This document shows positions 17,468 through 27,622 of a stretch of 64,000 nt of DNA, piece by piece. Position numbers and translations under genes: made by a program. Source of the stretch: Schaalia canis (GTDB lineage: Bacteria > Actinomycetota > Actinomycetes > Actinomycetales > Actinomycetaceae); NCBI RefSeq assembly GCF_003858455.1, contig NZ_RQZF01000002.1:62001-126000 (forward strand), given 5' to 3'. Every line of letters begins with the position of its first letter. Positions within the stretch are counted from its first letter, which is position 1. Below the pieces are notes generated by a model that worked only from the letters and a program-made list of their open reading frames with translations, ran no database searches and had not been told where the DNA came from.

Positions 17468-17510
17468 ATGCGGTGGCAGGAAGAGGAGGTCCCTCCTCCC
17501 GCCACCGCAT
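17468..17510 (-). terminator. Hairpin between pilin and sortase genes
   Basis: An inverted repeat with perfect 10-base outer arms (17468-17477 with 17501-17510), continued inward by a purine/pyrimidine-rich imperfect stem. It lies 50 bases after the pilin stop and 63 bases before the sortase start. Without a T run it is more likely a partial attenuator or processing/stability hairpin that lets shaft pilin be made in excess over sortase. Confidence 0.6.
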
Positions 17511-17559
17511 CAGCCTGTCAACGCATAACTCGTGCGCAGGTGCTCGCTATACAGCGCAA

Positions 17560-19275
17560 TCAGATATCTCGAGCGTGCGCGTGGCGTCGACGATTAAGCA
17601 GGTAGCCACCCGCAGCGAAGAGAAGCATTGATGCACCCCCCACGAAAAGCAAGACTTGACCAGCAGCACCTGTCATGGGCAATTCAGGAACGCTCTGCTT
17701 CGTGTTAGGAATCTTCGTTGTGTCAGAAGCGTCCGTTACCCCAGGCACAAGAGTAATGACGGTCTTAGCGTCCGTGGGCAGAGTGTAACCAGCAGGAGCG
17801 GTGGTTTCTTCAACCACGAGACACAAATGCTTCTTGGTGAAACCAGGGTCAGCGGTACCTTTAGGCACACTCTTCTGTTCAATAAGAACACCAGGAATGA
17901 CCAGCTTACCTTCATCGTTAGTGAAAAGTTCATCGCCACTAGCGAAAGTCAGAGCGTTACCTGCGGTGGCCTTCTGGTTGGGGTCACACGAGTTCACACC
18001 CTGATTCTGTGCGACATAAACCTTGAAACCTGCGCCCTTGAGCTTTTGGTTCTCATCGCCTCCGTTTACCTTGGAGAATGTGTAGGAACCCCAATTGGAC
18101 ACAACTTCTTCTGCTGTAGGGACCGGATCCTTGGGTGGATTCGGGCCAACTGGATCGTTTGGCTTGGGCTGATTTCCGGGAGTCTCCGGCGGGCCGTAGG
18201 GATCTTCAGGTTCAGGCTGCTCGGTACCGCCGCCCGGCTCAAGGGGAGGTGTCACAGTGTCAGTTAGCAAATAGCCGACGTTCTTGATCGTCCCAGCATT
18301 TGGCAACGACGCAACTGTAGCCTTCAGATTGACGGTGACGACCTTTCCCGGGTTTGCCTTTAGCGTGCTCAGCCCCTTTTTCGTAAACTTCACAGCAACC
18401 CAGTGCTTATCTGCTTGAATGTCGTTAATGTAGTGATCATTGACGGCGATGGCAACTGGATTCTGCCCGTCAGCATCAGCAAGGGTGACTGAGTCAATCT
18501 TCGGATCAGTCAGTTGTTCCACCATCGGGTCAGCAATGATGAAGTACTTAAAGTGTTCACGTACATCTAGTGCAGGAACCCCCGCCTTAATACTGAACGC
18601 GACGTTATCGGCTACAGCAACAACTGCATGTTCACCGATAGTCTGGGTCTTTGATGGAGCGTCAGACACTACACTCTTGGGGTAGACCGTGACGTCGTAG
18701 AGCCATCCCTTGTTGCCGTTCTTCTCGAAGGGTGTCGGGATCGTTACCAGGAAGGGAGCAGCAAGCTTCAAAGCCTTACTCGGCTTGGTTTTCTCACACA
18801 CCAGGTAGGCACGAAGAGGTAGTCCCGTAACTGCCTCGGCTTTCCCCGTCGCTGCAGTGGGCTGAGTTTCAGCTTTCTTCACGAAGGTAAAACCGCTCAA
18901 GGAGGGCGCATCAGGATTGGCGCATGCGCCACTCAGATCCTTGGCGCGGAGCTCGCTGAACTTCTTCCATCCGGCGTCTACTCCAAGGTTCGTCCCCTCA
19001 ACTTCGTGAATGGTGAATACCGCACCTGCCAACCCTTCACCTGCGGCTTCGCTCGCACCATCAGCCGTACCAACGCTGGTGCCACCGGCAGCCTTTTTTA
19101 CGAGGGTGATGGAACCCGTCTTGCTCGTATCGATATTGCCGTTAGCATCGAACTCAGGATTGCCCGGAGCGGCATAGGCTGAGCCTACTGCGCTAAGAGC
19201 TCCGGCTGCGGTGAGGGCAAGTACGCCCATCCCCGCAGTCAGACGCTGCACAAGCGCTTTCTTTCTGAGTGCCAT
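17560..19275 (-). CDS. Major fimbrial shaft pilin (SpaA/FimA-FimP type)
   Basis: The 571-aa shaft subunit of a covalently polymerised fimbria. Signal peptide with cleavage near AYA-APG (~36). The pilin motif WLYDVTVYPK (~191-200) supplies Lys200, the nucleophile used by the sortase; an E-box (LVVEETTAPAGY) lies in the C-terminal domain and LPMTG is at ~532-536, followed by a hydrophobic helix and basic tail. Three Ig/Cna-B-like regions are apparent, with a Pro-rich linker around 370-400. Total length and order match Actinomyces FimA/FimP shaft pilins. The frame is open to 19356, but the ATG at 19275 has AAAGGA and starts a proper signal peptide. Confidence 0.93.
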   Translation of the reverse strand: MALRKKALVQRLTAGMGVLALTAAGALSAVGSAYAAPGNPEFDANGNIDTSKTGSITLVKKAAGGTSVGTADGASEAAGEGLAGAVFTIHEVEGTNLGVDAGWKKFSELRAKDLSGACANPDAPSLSGFTFVKKAETQPTAATGKAEAVTGLPLRAYLVCEKTKPSKALKLAAPFLVTIPTPFEKNGNKGWLYDVTVYPKSVVSDAPSKTQTIGEHAVVAVADNVAFSIKAGVPALDVREHFKYFIIADPMVEQLTDPKIDSVTLADADGQNPVAIAVNDHYINDIQADKHWVAVKFTKKGLSTLKANPGKVVTVNLKATVASLPNAGTIKNVGYLLTDTVTPPLEPGGGTEQPEPEDPYGPPETPGNQPKPNDPVGPNPPKDPVPTAEEVVSNWGSYTFSKVNGGDENQKLKGAGFKVYVAQNQGVNSCDPNQKATAGNALTFASGDELFTNDEGKLVIPGVLIEQKSVPKGTADPGFTKKHLCLVVEETTAPAGYTLPTDAKTVITLVPGVTDASDTTKIPNTKQSVPELPMTGAAGQVLLFVGGASMLLFAAGGYLLNRRRHAHARDI

Positions 19276-19374
19276 GGGATTTTTCCTTTCAGCATGAGGG
19301 CGCGATGCGCCCCCAGATGTGCACTGTTGGGATGTATCTTTCCGATTGGAAAGCACACTTTATGGTCGAGCAGC

Positions 19375-22300
19375 CTAAGCTTTTCCTCGACGTCGGGATA
19401 ACAGCCACCCTGCTCCTGCGAGAGCGAGGAAGCCCGCTCCGCTGAACATCAGAGCATCAGAGGACATTCCGCCTGTGAGTGGCAAGGAGGGAGGAGTTAT
19501 CACCCTATTGACGATGTCTCCTAAATCGGTGTACTCACGCTGTGCTTCAACGCGAACCTGACGCGGTGCACCGACTGCGTAGCCTAGGGGAGCTTTCGTT
19601 TCAGCGAGGGTGTATTCCCCTGGCTTTAGGTGCTGAACACGTAGAACACCTGGGGTAGGGTCAGAGTCGTTAGTGCCGTCACACTGATCAGGGATTGCAC
19701 AGTCGACAATGGAAAGATGCTGGCCACGCCCTTCGAGGCTCCATTCGGAGCCTGTTAGCCCCTGCCCCTCAGCGTCAGTTTTCCGCCACTTCAGATCTAC
19801 GGGAAGCTGATAGCCTTCGGGAGCATAGACGAATACGCAATGCACCCTCGCCCCTGCCGGAACGTCGGTAACTGATAGTTCTCCGTCCGTATACCTGGTA
19901 GCGCGATTCTTAAAGTCGGGTAGATCTACATCTGGCTGACATTGAAGCAGAACTCGTTGGTAGCCAGATGCCCGCGGTGAGACAGTAGAATCAACCGCAA
20001 AGCTGGCAGCAGTGCCCCCTTCATCTAAGCGGAGTTTCCACGAGGTATCGACTTCCCAATTCTCACCGCTCAGGGCTTGCTTCCCGACAAGGGGGTTGTT
20101 GGGAGTGCTAGGCGAAATGTGCTGTACACCTTTGGTTGCGGTGACATCAACGGTGTAGCCCGCATGTTTGTGTACACGCTCGCGCTCGCCGTTTCCATCA
20201 AGTTCAATGATTTCAGCAGTCACCGTAATCTCTGGCAGTGTGGACGTATTTTTTTGCGGGCCAAGGTTAAGAGGTTGCGAAGTACCCTCAAGTTTCAGGG
20301 TCTTTTTCGGGCCCGCAGCGTATCCAACGGGCGATTGTTCCTCAATAAGGTCGTAAGTGCCGATAGGCACGTTAGACACTCTGAAGTAGCCTTCACGGTG
20401 ATCCTTGTCCGCTTGCGTGCTGCATGCTTCGGCTGTTGTGCCCACACAGTCATTGACAACGATGCCTTGAGCGGCCATCACCGAAGGCCCTACGGGTTTC
20501 ACCCTCCATCCCGATCCAGGCAGAACTTTGCTGAGATCATCGGCGTCAACCTTTGACCACTCAAGGCTCCCAAAAACCTGACGTTTGTATGTAATTTCGC
20601 ACGATAGTGGCGTGTTTGGCGAAATCGCGGAGCTTTCTCCGGGTAACGAAGCCTCGGTCGAACGGTAGACTTCGTCATTCGTGATGGTGTTACGACAGAC
20701 GAGTGAGGTGAATGTGAGGTTTGCCCCCTCAGGCGTTCTCTGCTCGAAGCGCAAGCGAGGCTGCACCTTTGGATTCAAATGGAACAGCGTCCATTTATCC
20801 GCGAAGGTTCCACCTGTTGCGCTACGTTGAGTGAGTGAACGCTGTGCCTCTCCTGTTGAGTTAAAACGTGCTTTCTTCTCCGCTTCCCCTACCGCGACTG
20901 CAAAGTCGATGTTTTCTCCCGCCTGAGAGATAACAATTCCTCCATCGTCGACCACCTTTACAATTCCCGTGACCGTCGACGTAATTGCCACCGGGCGGTA
21001 GACCAGGGTGCAGTTAACACTTTCCGCATCAGGTAGATTACGAATCGTGAAGCTGGTTGGGTGCACGAGATTAAGACTTTGAGCATTCCCCTCAAGATAG
21101 ACTTTAGGATTCGCCGCACCATCTGCTTTACCGCTGACACACGAGAGGGATCGGAACTCTAATGGGGGCGCCTGCTGCACCTCCACATGCGCAGTAACAT
21201 CCACCCGATCATTTTTCTTATCCAGGCGAATAGTCTTTGAATCAGTTCTCCCGAGCGCTATCTGCCTTTCCTGCGTTCGACTTGGATTTGTCGACAGGGC
21301 CCCCGCCGTAAAGGTCGCGGGTGCCCCGGTTGATGATGCTTCCATCCATGACTTGTACACCTTCCCGTTCGAGGTGAAATCGGAGGTATCAGAACCTTCG
21401 ACCTGCACTGTGAGACTGACCTGAAGCTGTCCATTCTCTTCGACGGTGCGGTTAACGATTGACCCGAAGCTTGCTGATCGTTGCTCAGGTGTTAAGGTCC
21501 GTGTTTGCGCTGGCCCGCCTTCTTGATAGAGCGGCGATCGTTGATAGCCTTTCGGCGCCAGCCTCTCGATAAGTCTGTAACGGCCATAGGGAAGACCCGC
21601 TACTTCAAAGTAGCCTTCCCTCGGATCCCGATCACCCCGCAACTTATATACGCAGGCACCTTCGCGTCCAACTGGTACGGCACAGTCGTCAATGGTAAGA
21701 GAAAAGCCATTTGCTGCGGGGGTATCGAGTGCCTCAATTTTCCACGAGGATCCCTTCAGATGAACACTATTAGAGGAAACCTTTTCCCACTTTAGGGTTC
21801 CCGAGGTTTTTCGGTAACTAAACTCACAATCGACTTGCGTATTTCGGGGGACATCTATTGAGAATATCTGGTTATTTTGAATATAACCCGTAGAGATTCT
21901 ATAACGCCCTTTCTTATAGCAATCATACTTAAACGCCTCATATCCGAGCGACGTCGGCGCAGCCGTCCTCATAGAAATTCTTTGCACATGCGCAGGAGTG
22001 GGGTGACTGAGCTTCCAGCCTTCCCCAAAAGTACCGTCACTCCGACTCCTTAAAAGAGCACTCTCCTGCGGCCTTCCCACTTCCGCAGGGGATATATCGG
22101 CATAAGGCGGCTCTCCTTCTCTAACGAAACTCCATTCAATTCCAGACCTGTTCTCACCATTAACAAGCGCAAAACCATCTTCTTCATATAGATTCACTAC
22201 GCCCTTAATGGTCGATATCTTGTAGTGATTCACAGGGGAATCGAGATTAATGAGGCGACGAACCGAATTGTATCTATAGTTGGCATCGTCCGCATCGATC

Positions 22301-24405
22301 GTGAAGACAATCGGCGCGGCTAGAGGAATATAATCATGCGGGGCCTTTGTCTGAGTAAGCGTATAGGTTCCAGGCTGAAGATGATGGAGCCTAAACTGAC
22401 CCGCGACATCATCACTATCCTTCAATAGGACATTTCCACATGCTCGGCCTTCACCAGCAACACAGTCAGGAACTTCGATATTAACGGTGGAGGGCCAGCC
22501 ATAGCTTGGAATATTTACGCCTTCAAGCCGCCACTCGCTTCCCGGAAGTCGAATAGATTGTTCCTCATTATCTAGTAGAGTAAAATAGACATCACTTAGC
22601 TTTGGCCTAAGGGAATGAACGTCACCCAATTGCAGAACGCCAGCTTGAAGGTTTTTATTGTTAAGGATCCAACACCTATCGGCTTTTAAACCATTCTCGA
22701 ACGGACCTATCTGATCTTTTTTCTTGTAAGCATTCTTAACATCGTAGTCATAGTATGCAACGCAGTAATGGGCGCCTTGCTCCGTTTCCGGAGTGAGTGG
22801 CAAGGCTGGCAGTAACACTGATGCAATTCCCTGTCGAGGGTCGTAATCGCCACCATCTGTGCATGAGATATCGTCACAGTCAGCAAAATCAAGCGTATAG
22901 CGATTGACATACTCTAAAGGTAGCGGCCGCTGGGGATCCAAAGAGGTTGGAAAGACCTTGAAGCGGAAGGTAAACGGAGCACGTTTCAATGCTGACTGTG
23001 AAGATATGCCGGGCGCAATTTCCTCAACATTCATGGAGATTTTATTTGAAAACTGGCCCACTACTTGCAAGTCCCCGCAGCTCGCGGCATCACTAATCAC
23101 AACATCGTTACTAAACTGCTCACCTTGATAGGGGGGACCGTAGAAATTAGAATAGATGCTTATTCGGCGATTCCGCCGATACCCGGCACCCTCCCCACGC
23201 GATTCATCCTTACTGCGGACATAATATCCCACACCGGACAACGGCACGTGTGTCAAATCTGCAGATCGCTCATTTCGCACCTCAACATGCGGCGTGCTTG
23301 TAAGGTTTCCATTGAAAAGATCGCTCACGCGAATGCTATAGATAACATCTAGACCTCTGCCACCGTTTCCGGCTCCAACACCCGCGAATAGCTGAATCTC
23401 ATCACGGGTGTACATGGCGATGTCAGCATCTACCGCACGTCCTGCTCGCGCAGCGTTAACAAGGTCCTGATTCGGACGGAAAGATCCTCCCTGTGTAATT
23501 TTCTTGGTGCGATTCTCCATTTTCCAAAAACGGAAGCTCTGGCGATTTGGATCATAGCCCCCGAAATAGTAATCCTGAGTGAGGACATCCACCATACCGA
23601 AAGAGAAACGCGGAAGATACTCACTCTTTCGAAGATTTTCGATCCAGGGCATCCAGCCTTTCGCTCCCGTGTATCGGTAGATCGAGAATGTCTGGCTGCG
23701 CTCTACGACAACAAAAGCCTCCATTCCACCAGGACTAATGCCAAGCGCATCAACTCTCGTAGCATTAGGAGCGATTCTTTCTGTCACCACTTCAAGAACA
23801 GACACCCCATCTCGGATAAAACGGCCATTTTCCGTCACCACATATCCGGCGTTACACGTAAGGGGTTTCCACGTCGCAGGGACATTGAAAAATGAGGCGC
23901 CGGTGGGCAAAGGCTCAACATCACTCACAACCTCTTCGGGCTCCTCCACGCCAGAAAGATTCACCTCATCTTTTGCAGGATCTTGCTCCGGCCCCTCTTG
24001 AGTCACTTCGTTCTCGGCAGACATAGCCCCGACATTCGCCTGATTGTCGAGCATATTCTGCTCCCCGCTACCTTGAGGATGGCTCGCAACTGAAGATTCA
24101 TCGTCATCGACAGATGGTTGCTCCGCAGCCTCCATGTCCTCAGGCACAGGTAAGGCGCCAAGATTCTCGGCCTCTTTCTCCCTAGCACCAGACATTGCAG
24201 AATCTGCATCCTGGTCAGGAATAGCAATAGCGCCTGCAGCAATGGCTTCTTCACCATTCACACTAACCGACGATTCTAATGCTAATGCGTCAATAACAAC
24301 GAGAGATACACACAGCGGAAGGACGGTAAAGACCGCAATCGCCCGCCATAGCTTGCGATACCCCCAATGCCCTTCTGTGGGCATGGAATGCTTGCCTCGG
24401 TACAC
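19375..24405 (-). CDS. Giant fimbrial tip protein / adhesin with SpaA-type repeats
   Basis: 1676 aa, first gene of the fimbrial operon, in the position of FimQ/FimB tip proteins of oral Actinomyces. A hydrophobic signal segment (~21-43) is followed by an acidic linker (~60-150) and an adhesin head (~170-560) I cannot assign. Four SpaA/Cna-B-like domains follow, recognisable by a GSxWxLEG-type start, an ...DCxxP... segment and an ending like YxLxExxAPxGY; they are separated by ~130-170-aa spacer modules that share a W(K/T)L motif and paired cysteines. LPLTG at ~1641-1645 precedes a hydrophobic helix and RRRGKA. A GTG at 24405 and an ATG at 24384 are both possible starts. Ligand unknown. Confidence 0.85.
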   Translation of the reverse strand: MYRGKHSMPTEGHWGYRKLWRAIAVFTVLPLCVSLVVIDALALESSVSVNGEEAIAAGAIAIPDQDADSAMSGAREKEAENLGALPVPEDMEAAEQPSVDDDESSVASHPQGSGEQNMLDNQANVGAMSAENEVTQEGPEQDPAKDEVNLSGVEEPEEVVSDVEPLPTGASFFNVPATWKPLTCNAGYVVTENGRFIRDGVSVLEVVTERIAPNATRVDALGISPGGMEAFVVVERSQTFSIYRYTGAKGWMPWIENLRKSEYLPRFSFGMVDVLTQDYYFGGYDPNRQSFRFWKMENRTKKITQGGSFRPNQDLVNAARAGRAVDADIAMYTRDEIQLFAGVGAGNGGRGLDVIYSIRVSDLFNGNLTSTPHVEVRNERSADLTHVPLSGVGYYVRSKDESRGEGAGYRRNRRISIYSNFYGPPYQGEQFSNDVVISDAASCGDLQVVGQFSNKISMNVEEIAPGISSQSALKRAPFTFRFKVFPTSLDPQRPLPLEYVNRYTLDFADCDDISCTDGGDYDPRQGIASVLLPALPLTPETEQGAHYCVAYYDYDVKNAYKKKDQIGPFENGLKADRCWILNNKNLQAGVLQLGDVHSLRPKLSDVYFTLLDNEEQSIRLPGSEWRLEGVNIPSYGWPSTVNIEVPDCVAGEGRACGNVLLKDSDDVAGQFRLHHLQPGTYTLTQTKAPHDYIPLAAPIVFTIDADDANYRYNSVRRLINLDSPVNHYKISTIKGVVNLYEEDGFALVNGENRSGIEWSFVREGEPPYADISPAEVGRPQESALLRSRSDGTFGEGWKLSHPTPAHVQRISMRTAAPTSLGYEAFKYDCYKKGRYRISTGYIQNNQIFSIDVPRNTQVDCEFSYRKTSGTLKWEKVSSNSVHLKGSSWKIEALDTPAANGFSLTIDDCAVPVGREGACVYKLRGDRDPREGYFEVAGLPYGRYRLIERLAPKGYQRSPLYQEGGPAQTRTLTPEQRSASFGSIVNRTVEENGQLQVSLTVQVEGSDTSDFTSNGKVYKSWMEASSTGAPATFTAGALSTNPSRTQERQIALGRTDSKTIRLDKKNDRVDVTAHVEVQQAPPLEFRSLSCVSGKADGAANPKVYLEGNAQSLNLVHPTSFTIRNLPDAESVNCTLVYRPVAITSTVTGIVKVVDDGGIVISQAGENIDFAVAVGEAEKKARFNSTGEAQRSLTQRSATGGTFADKWTLFHLNPKVQPRLRFEQRTPEGANLTFTSLVCRNTITNDEVYRSTEASLPGESSAISPNTPLSCEITYKRQVFGSLEWSKVDADDLSKVLPGSGWRVKPVGPSVMAAQGIVVNDCVGTTAEACSTQADKDHREGYFRVSNVPIGTYDLIEEQSPVGYAAGPKKTLKLEGTSQPLNLGPQKNTSTLPEITVTAEIIELDGNGERERVHKHAGYTVDVTATKGVQHISPSTPNNPLVGKQALSGENWEVDTSWKLRLDEGGTAASFAVDSTVSPRASGYQRVLLQCQPDVDLPDFKNRATRYTDGELSVTDVPAGARVHCVFVYAPEGYQLPVDLKWRKTDAEGQGLTGSEWSLEGRGQHLSIVDCAIPDQCDGTNDSDPTPGVLRVQHLKPGEYTLAETKAPLGYAVGAPRQVRVEAQREYTDLGDIVNRVITPPSLPLTGGMSSDALMFSGAGFLALAGAGWLLSRRRGKA

Positions 24406-24718
24406 GTGACCTCGCTTGATCGGTTGCAGAGAAAATAAAACACTCTATGCAACAAATTATGTTAAGGGATAACTGATACCTTAACCGGAATTAAGGCGTC
24501 ATTTCAAGTACCCTTAGCTATTGCACACAGTCACAATCGCATTCGCAAAGACCGCAGGCCAAGTTTTCGCCCCATTTTTCAGTCTGCACCAGAAAGAACA
24601 GAAAGCAGAAACACGCATCTCTGCCAGCACAGGCGACCCAAAAGAGAAGCGGAACTCTCCACCTCTCCAGCCTGCTTAAAGAAAAGAAATATTTATTGTC
24701 AACGCTAATAGGTGAATT
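24406..24718 (-). promoter_or_regulatory. AT-rich leader of the fimbrial operon, also purM 3' region
   Basis: 313 bases with clearly lower G+C than the flanks and no convincing gene. An inverted repeat CCTTAA-6-TTAAGG (24479-24496) lies ~75 bases before the tip-protein start and could be an operator. Just beyond the purM stop the minus strand shows TTGACA followed after 17 bases by TTAAGC, a good -35 with a poor -10. The true start site is not obvious. Confidence 0.4.
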
Positions 24719-25924
24719 TCACTCCACAAGGTAACGCCCACGCAACAGCACAGCACCCGCGTCAACGCCCTTCATTCCCGCAATCAAGCGCTCACCCTGG
24801 CCACAAGCTCCAGCCTCGTCATCGGCGAGCGCACGCACCTGGCCAATAACACCGGCCTCCACCCCGGTCGCACGCACAGCCTCAACAACAGCATCGACGC
24901 TGTCATGGCCCACAACGGCCACCATCCCCACCCCGAGGTTCAAAGAATCTTCCAGGGCCGCCCAAGACACATTGCCCTCGCGACGCACCCAGTCAAAGAC
25001 GGCGGGCACAGCCCATGCGCCACGGTTGACCTCGGCAACCACTCCACGAGGAAGCACGCGCGAAAGGTTTGCACCCAGGCCACCGCCGGTGACGTGACTG
25101 AGGGCGTGAATACCGGTCGCCGCACCGCGCATGCCGGGGGCGCGCGACGCATCAGCCTCGGGACCTTCCAAAGGCGCGAGGAGTTCCCCCTCCCCCACGG
25201 CGGCGATAAGGTCTAGGCAGAGTTTGGTGTACAAGCGCGTGGGCTCAAGAAGTTCTTCACCCAAGGTGCGGCCGAAGTCCTCCATCTGGGCATCCAGCGA
25301 CAGTCCTGACACCTCAAGAACCTTACGCACCAGCGAGTAGCCATTCGAGTGCAAGCCAGAAGAAGCAATACCCACCAGCACATCGCCCTCGCCAACGCGG
25401 GCGGGGCCAAGGACGCGCTCAGCATCGACAACGCCCGTAGCCGCCCCCGCAATGTCGTAATCATCCTCAGCCATGACACCGGGATGCTCAGCGGTTTCAC
25501 CACCCACCAGGGGACACTCAACCTCAGCGCAGGCGCGAGCAACGCCTGTGACAATGGCAGCAATACGTTCAGGCACGACCTTGCCGCAGGCAATGTAGTC
25601 CGTCATGAGAAGCGGGCGCGCCCCCACAACAACAATGTCATCAACCACCATGCCCACCAGATCCTGGCCGATCGTGTCGTGCACATCCATGGCCTGAGCC
25701 AGCGCGATCTTCGTGCCCACGCCATCGGTGGACGTGGCCAGCAGCGGACGTGTCATGCCCAACAGTGCCGAAGCATCCACCATCCCCGCAAAGCCACCCG
25801 TCCCGCCAAAGACCGTGGCATTGTGCGTGCGCGTCACGGCACTTTTCATCAGCTCCACAGCGCGGTCTCCCGCGGCGGTATCCACGCCTGAGGCCGCGTA
25901 ATCCAGGACAGGTGCGTCGCTCAT
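24719..25924 (-). CDS. purM: PurM, phosphoribosylformylglycinamidine cyclo-ligase
   Basis: Closes the imidazole ring of AIR in step 5 of purine synthesis (ATP-dependent). The 401-aa protein starts MSDAPVLDYAASGVDTAAGDRAVELMK and has the family segments FGGTGGFAGMVD, LLATSTDGVGTKI, VGGETAEHPGVM and ASSGLHSNGYSLVR. Homologues are ~350 aa; the extra length is mostly in the C-terminal half. The frame is open to 26056, but that stretch overlaps purF and is unlike PurM. It follows purF by 44 bases in the same operon, a common actinobacterial order. Confidence 0.96.
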   Translation of the reverse strand: MSDAPVLDYAASGVDTAAGDRAVELMKSAVTRTHNATVFGGTGGFAGMVDASALLGMTRPLLATSTDGVGTKIALAQAMDVHDTIGQDLVGMVVDDIVVVGARPLLMTDYIACGKVVPERIAAIVTGVARACAEVECPLVGGETAEHPGVMAEDDYDIAGAATGVVDAERVLGPARVGEGDVLVGIASSGLHSNGYSLVRKVLEVSGLSLDAQMEDFGRTLGEELLEPTRLYTKLCLDLIAAVGEGELLAPLEGPEADASRAPGMRGAATGIHALSHVTGGGLGANLSRVLPRGVVAEVNRGAWAVPAVFDWVRREGNVSWAALEDSLNLGVGMVAVVGHDSVDAVVEAVRATGVEAGVIGQVRALADDEAGACGQGERLIAGMKGVDAGAVLLRGRYLVE

Positions 25925-25968
25925 GATGATCTGCTTTCTCTTGACGGGGGGGAGGGTGATGTCGCTAA

Positions 25969-27564
25969 TCAGCAGGTGGTCGCCCCGGGCGTGCCGGGGA
26001 TCGGCGTGCCCTTGTCGATCGGGTCGGGGTATTCGCCCGTAAAGCACCCCAGGCACAGGCTTGTACCCTGTTTCGTGGCTTCAACCATGCCTTCCAAGGA
26101 CAGGTAGCCCAGGGAGTCAGCACCGATCCAAGTGCGGATTTCCTCGGTATTCATGGAAGAGGCAATGAGTTCTGCACGCGTGGGGAAGTCAATGCCAAAG
26201 AAGCACGGCCATTCCACCGGAGGAGAGGAGATGCGCACATGGACTTCGGCGGCTCCGGCCTCGCGCAGCATTTTCACCAGCGCACGCTGCGTATTCCCAC
26301 GCACGATGGAGTCATCAATGACAATCAATCGCTTGCCTTCAATCACTTCACGCAGGGGGTTAAGTTTGAGGCGAATGCCGAGCTGACGCAGCGACTGGGT
26401 GGGTTCAATGAAGGTGCGACCCACGTAGGCGTTTTTCACCAGGCCCTGCGCGAAAGGAATACCCGACTCTTGGGCGTAACCAATTGCCGCTGGGGTGCCC
26501 GAATCGGGGGTAGGCATGACCAGGTCAGCCTCGGCGGGACATTCGCGGGCGAGGATTGCCCCCATTTCACGTCGGGCAGCGACGATCTGGCGTCCCCCCA
26601 CTACGGTGTCTGGGCGGGCCAGGTAAACGTATTCAAAGACGCAGGTGTTGGCACGGGTCGGGGCAAAATGCCATGAGTGGACGCCAGAAGCGTTAATCGT
26701 AATGAGTTCGCCGGGTTCGACTTCACGCACGAAGGAGGCGCCCACCAGGTCAAGGGCGGCCGTTTCAGAAGCGAGAACCCATCCGCTGGTCAGGCGGCCC
26801 AATACGAGAGGGCGGTAACCGTGGGGGTCGCGCGCGCCATAAAGCGTCGTTTCATCCATGAACACCAGGGAGAATGCGCCGCGTACACGAGGCAGCACCT
26901 TCAGGGCGGCGGGTACCAGAGGTGCGGCGTCCTCGGTTGACAAAGGCGTTTCAGAGGGAACGCCGAGCGTTTGGCCGCCGGCAGAAGTGGCGTGAGCGCC
27001 TTCAGGGCGGGGCTGGGCAACGAAGGGAAGAGGACCTGGCAGGCTTTGAGCTAAGCCCAGCAGCGCTGTGAGGACTGAGGTGTCAGTTGACGCCCCACGT
27101 TGGACGTCCTCGCCTTGGGCAACCGAGTGCGCAAGGGCACGTAGTTCCTCAGTGTTCACGAGGTTACCGTTGTGCCCCAATGCCATCGCACCAGTTGGCG
27201 TTGGGCCAAGAGTGGGCTGAGCGTTATGCCAGGTGTCAGCGCCCGTCGTTGCGTAGCGAACGTGCCCCAGCGCAATGTGACCTTTCAAGCCCTGGAGGGT
27301 CTCCTCAGAGAACACCTGATTGACAAGACCTTGGTCTTTATACACAAGCAGTGATTGCCCGTCGGAAGTGGCAATTCCTGACGATTGCTGTCCGCGGTGT
27401 TGAAGGGCATACAAGCCAAAGTACGTCAGGCGGGCAACGTCCTCACCTGGCGCCCAGACGCCAAACACTCCACAGTGGTCGTGGGGACGGTCATCCTCAA
27501 AAGGATCACCGAATGGCATTTCAGTAGTAGGTACATGGCCGGATTTCACGGAGCATGTTTGCAC
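25969..27564 (-). CDS. purF: PurF, amidophosphoribosyltransferase
   Basis: Catalyses the committed step of purine synthesis, PRPP + Gln to phosphoribosylamine. After a ~30-aa N-terminal stretch the catalytic Cys is seen in DHCGVFGVWAPGEDVARLTYFGLYALQHRGQQSSGIA. The glutaminase domain continues with GHVRYATTG and GHNGNLVN, and the PRTase domain carries VIDDSIVRGNTQRALVKMLREAGA. SLCLGCFTGEYP is near the C-terminus. The start is a GTG at 27564 with AGGA very close to it; an ATG at 27516 is an alternative. mnhG ends 58 bases upstream on the same strand. Confidence 0.96.
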   Translation of the reverse strand: MQTCSVKSGHVPTTEMPFGDPFEDDRPHDHCGVFGVWAPGEDVARLTYFGLYALQHRGQQSSGIATSDGQSLLVYKDQGLVNQVFSEETLQGLKGHIALGHVRYATTGADTWHNAQPTLGPTPTGAMALGHNGNLVNTEELRALAHSVAQGEDVQRGASTDTSVLTALLGLAQSLPGPLPFVAQPRPEGAHATSAGGQTLGVPSETPLSTEDAAPLVPAALKVLPRVRGAFSLVFMDETTLYGARDPHGYRPLVLGRLTSGWVLASETAALDLVGASFVREVEPGELITINASGVHSWHFAPTRANTCVFEYVYLARPDTVVGGRQIVAARREMGAILARECPAEADLVMPTPDSGTPAAIGYAQESGIPFAQGLVKNAYVGRTFIEPTQSLRQLGIRLKLNPLREVIEGKRLIVIDDSIVRGNTQRALVKMLREAGAAEVHVRISSPPVEWPCFFGIDFPTRAELIASSMNTEEIRTWIGADSLGYLSLEGMVEATKQGTSLCLGCFTGEYPDPIDKGTPIPGTPGATTC

Positions 27565-27622
27565 GTTCCTACTGTGCCACAGGGGTTCCCCTCTCGGTAG
27601 TGGCGTCCACCATGCGGCAGTA

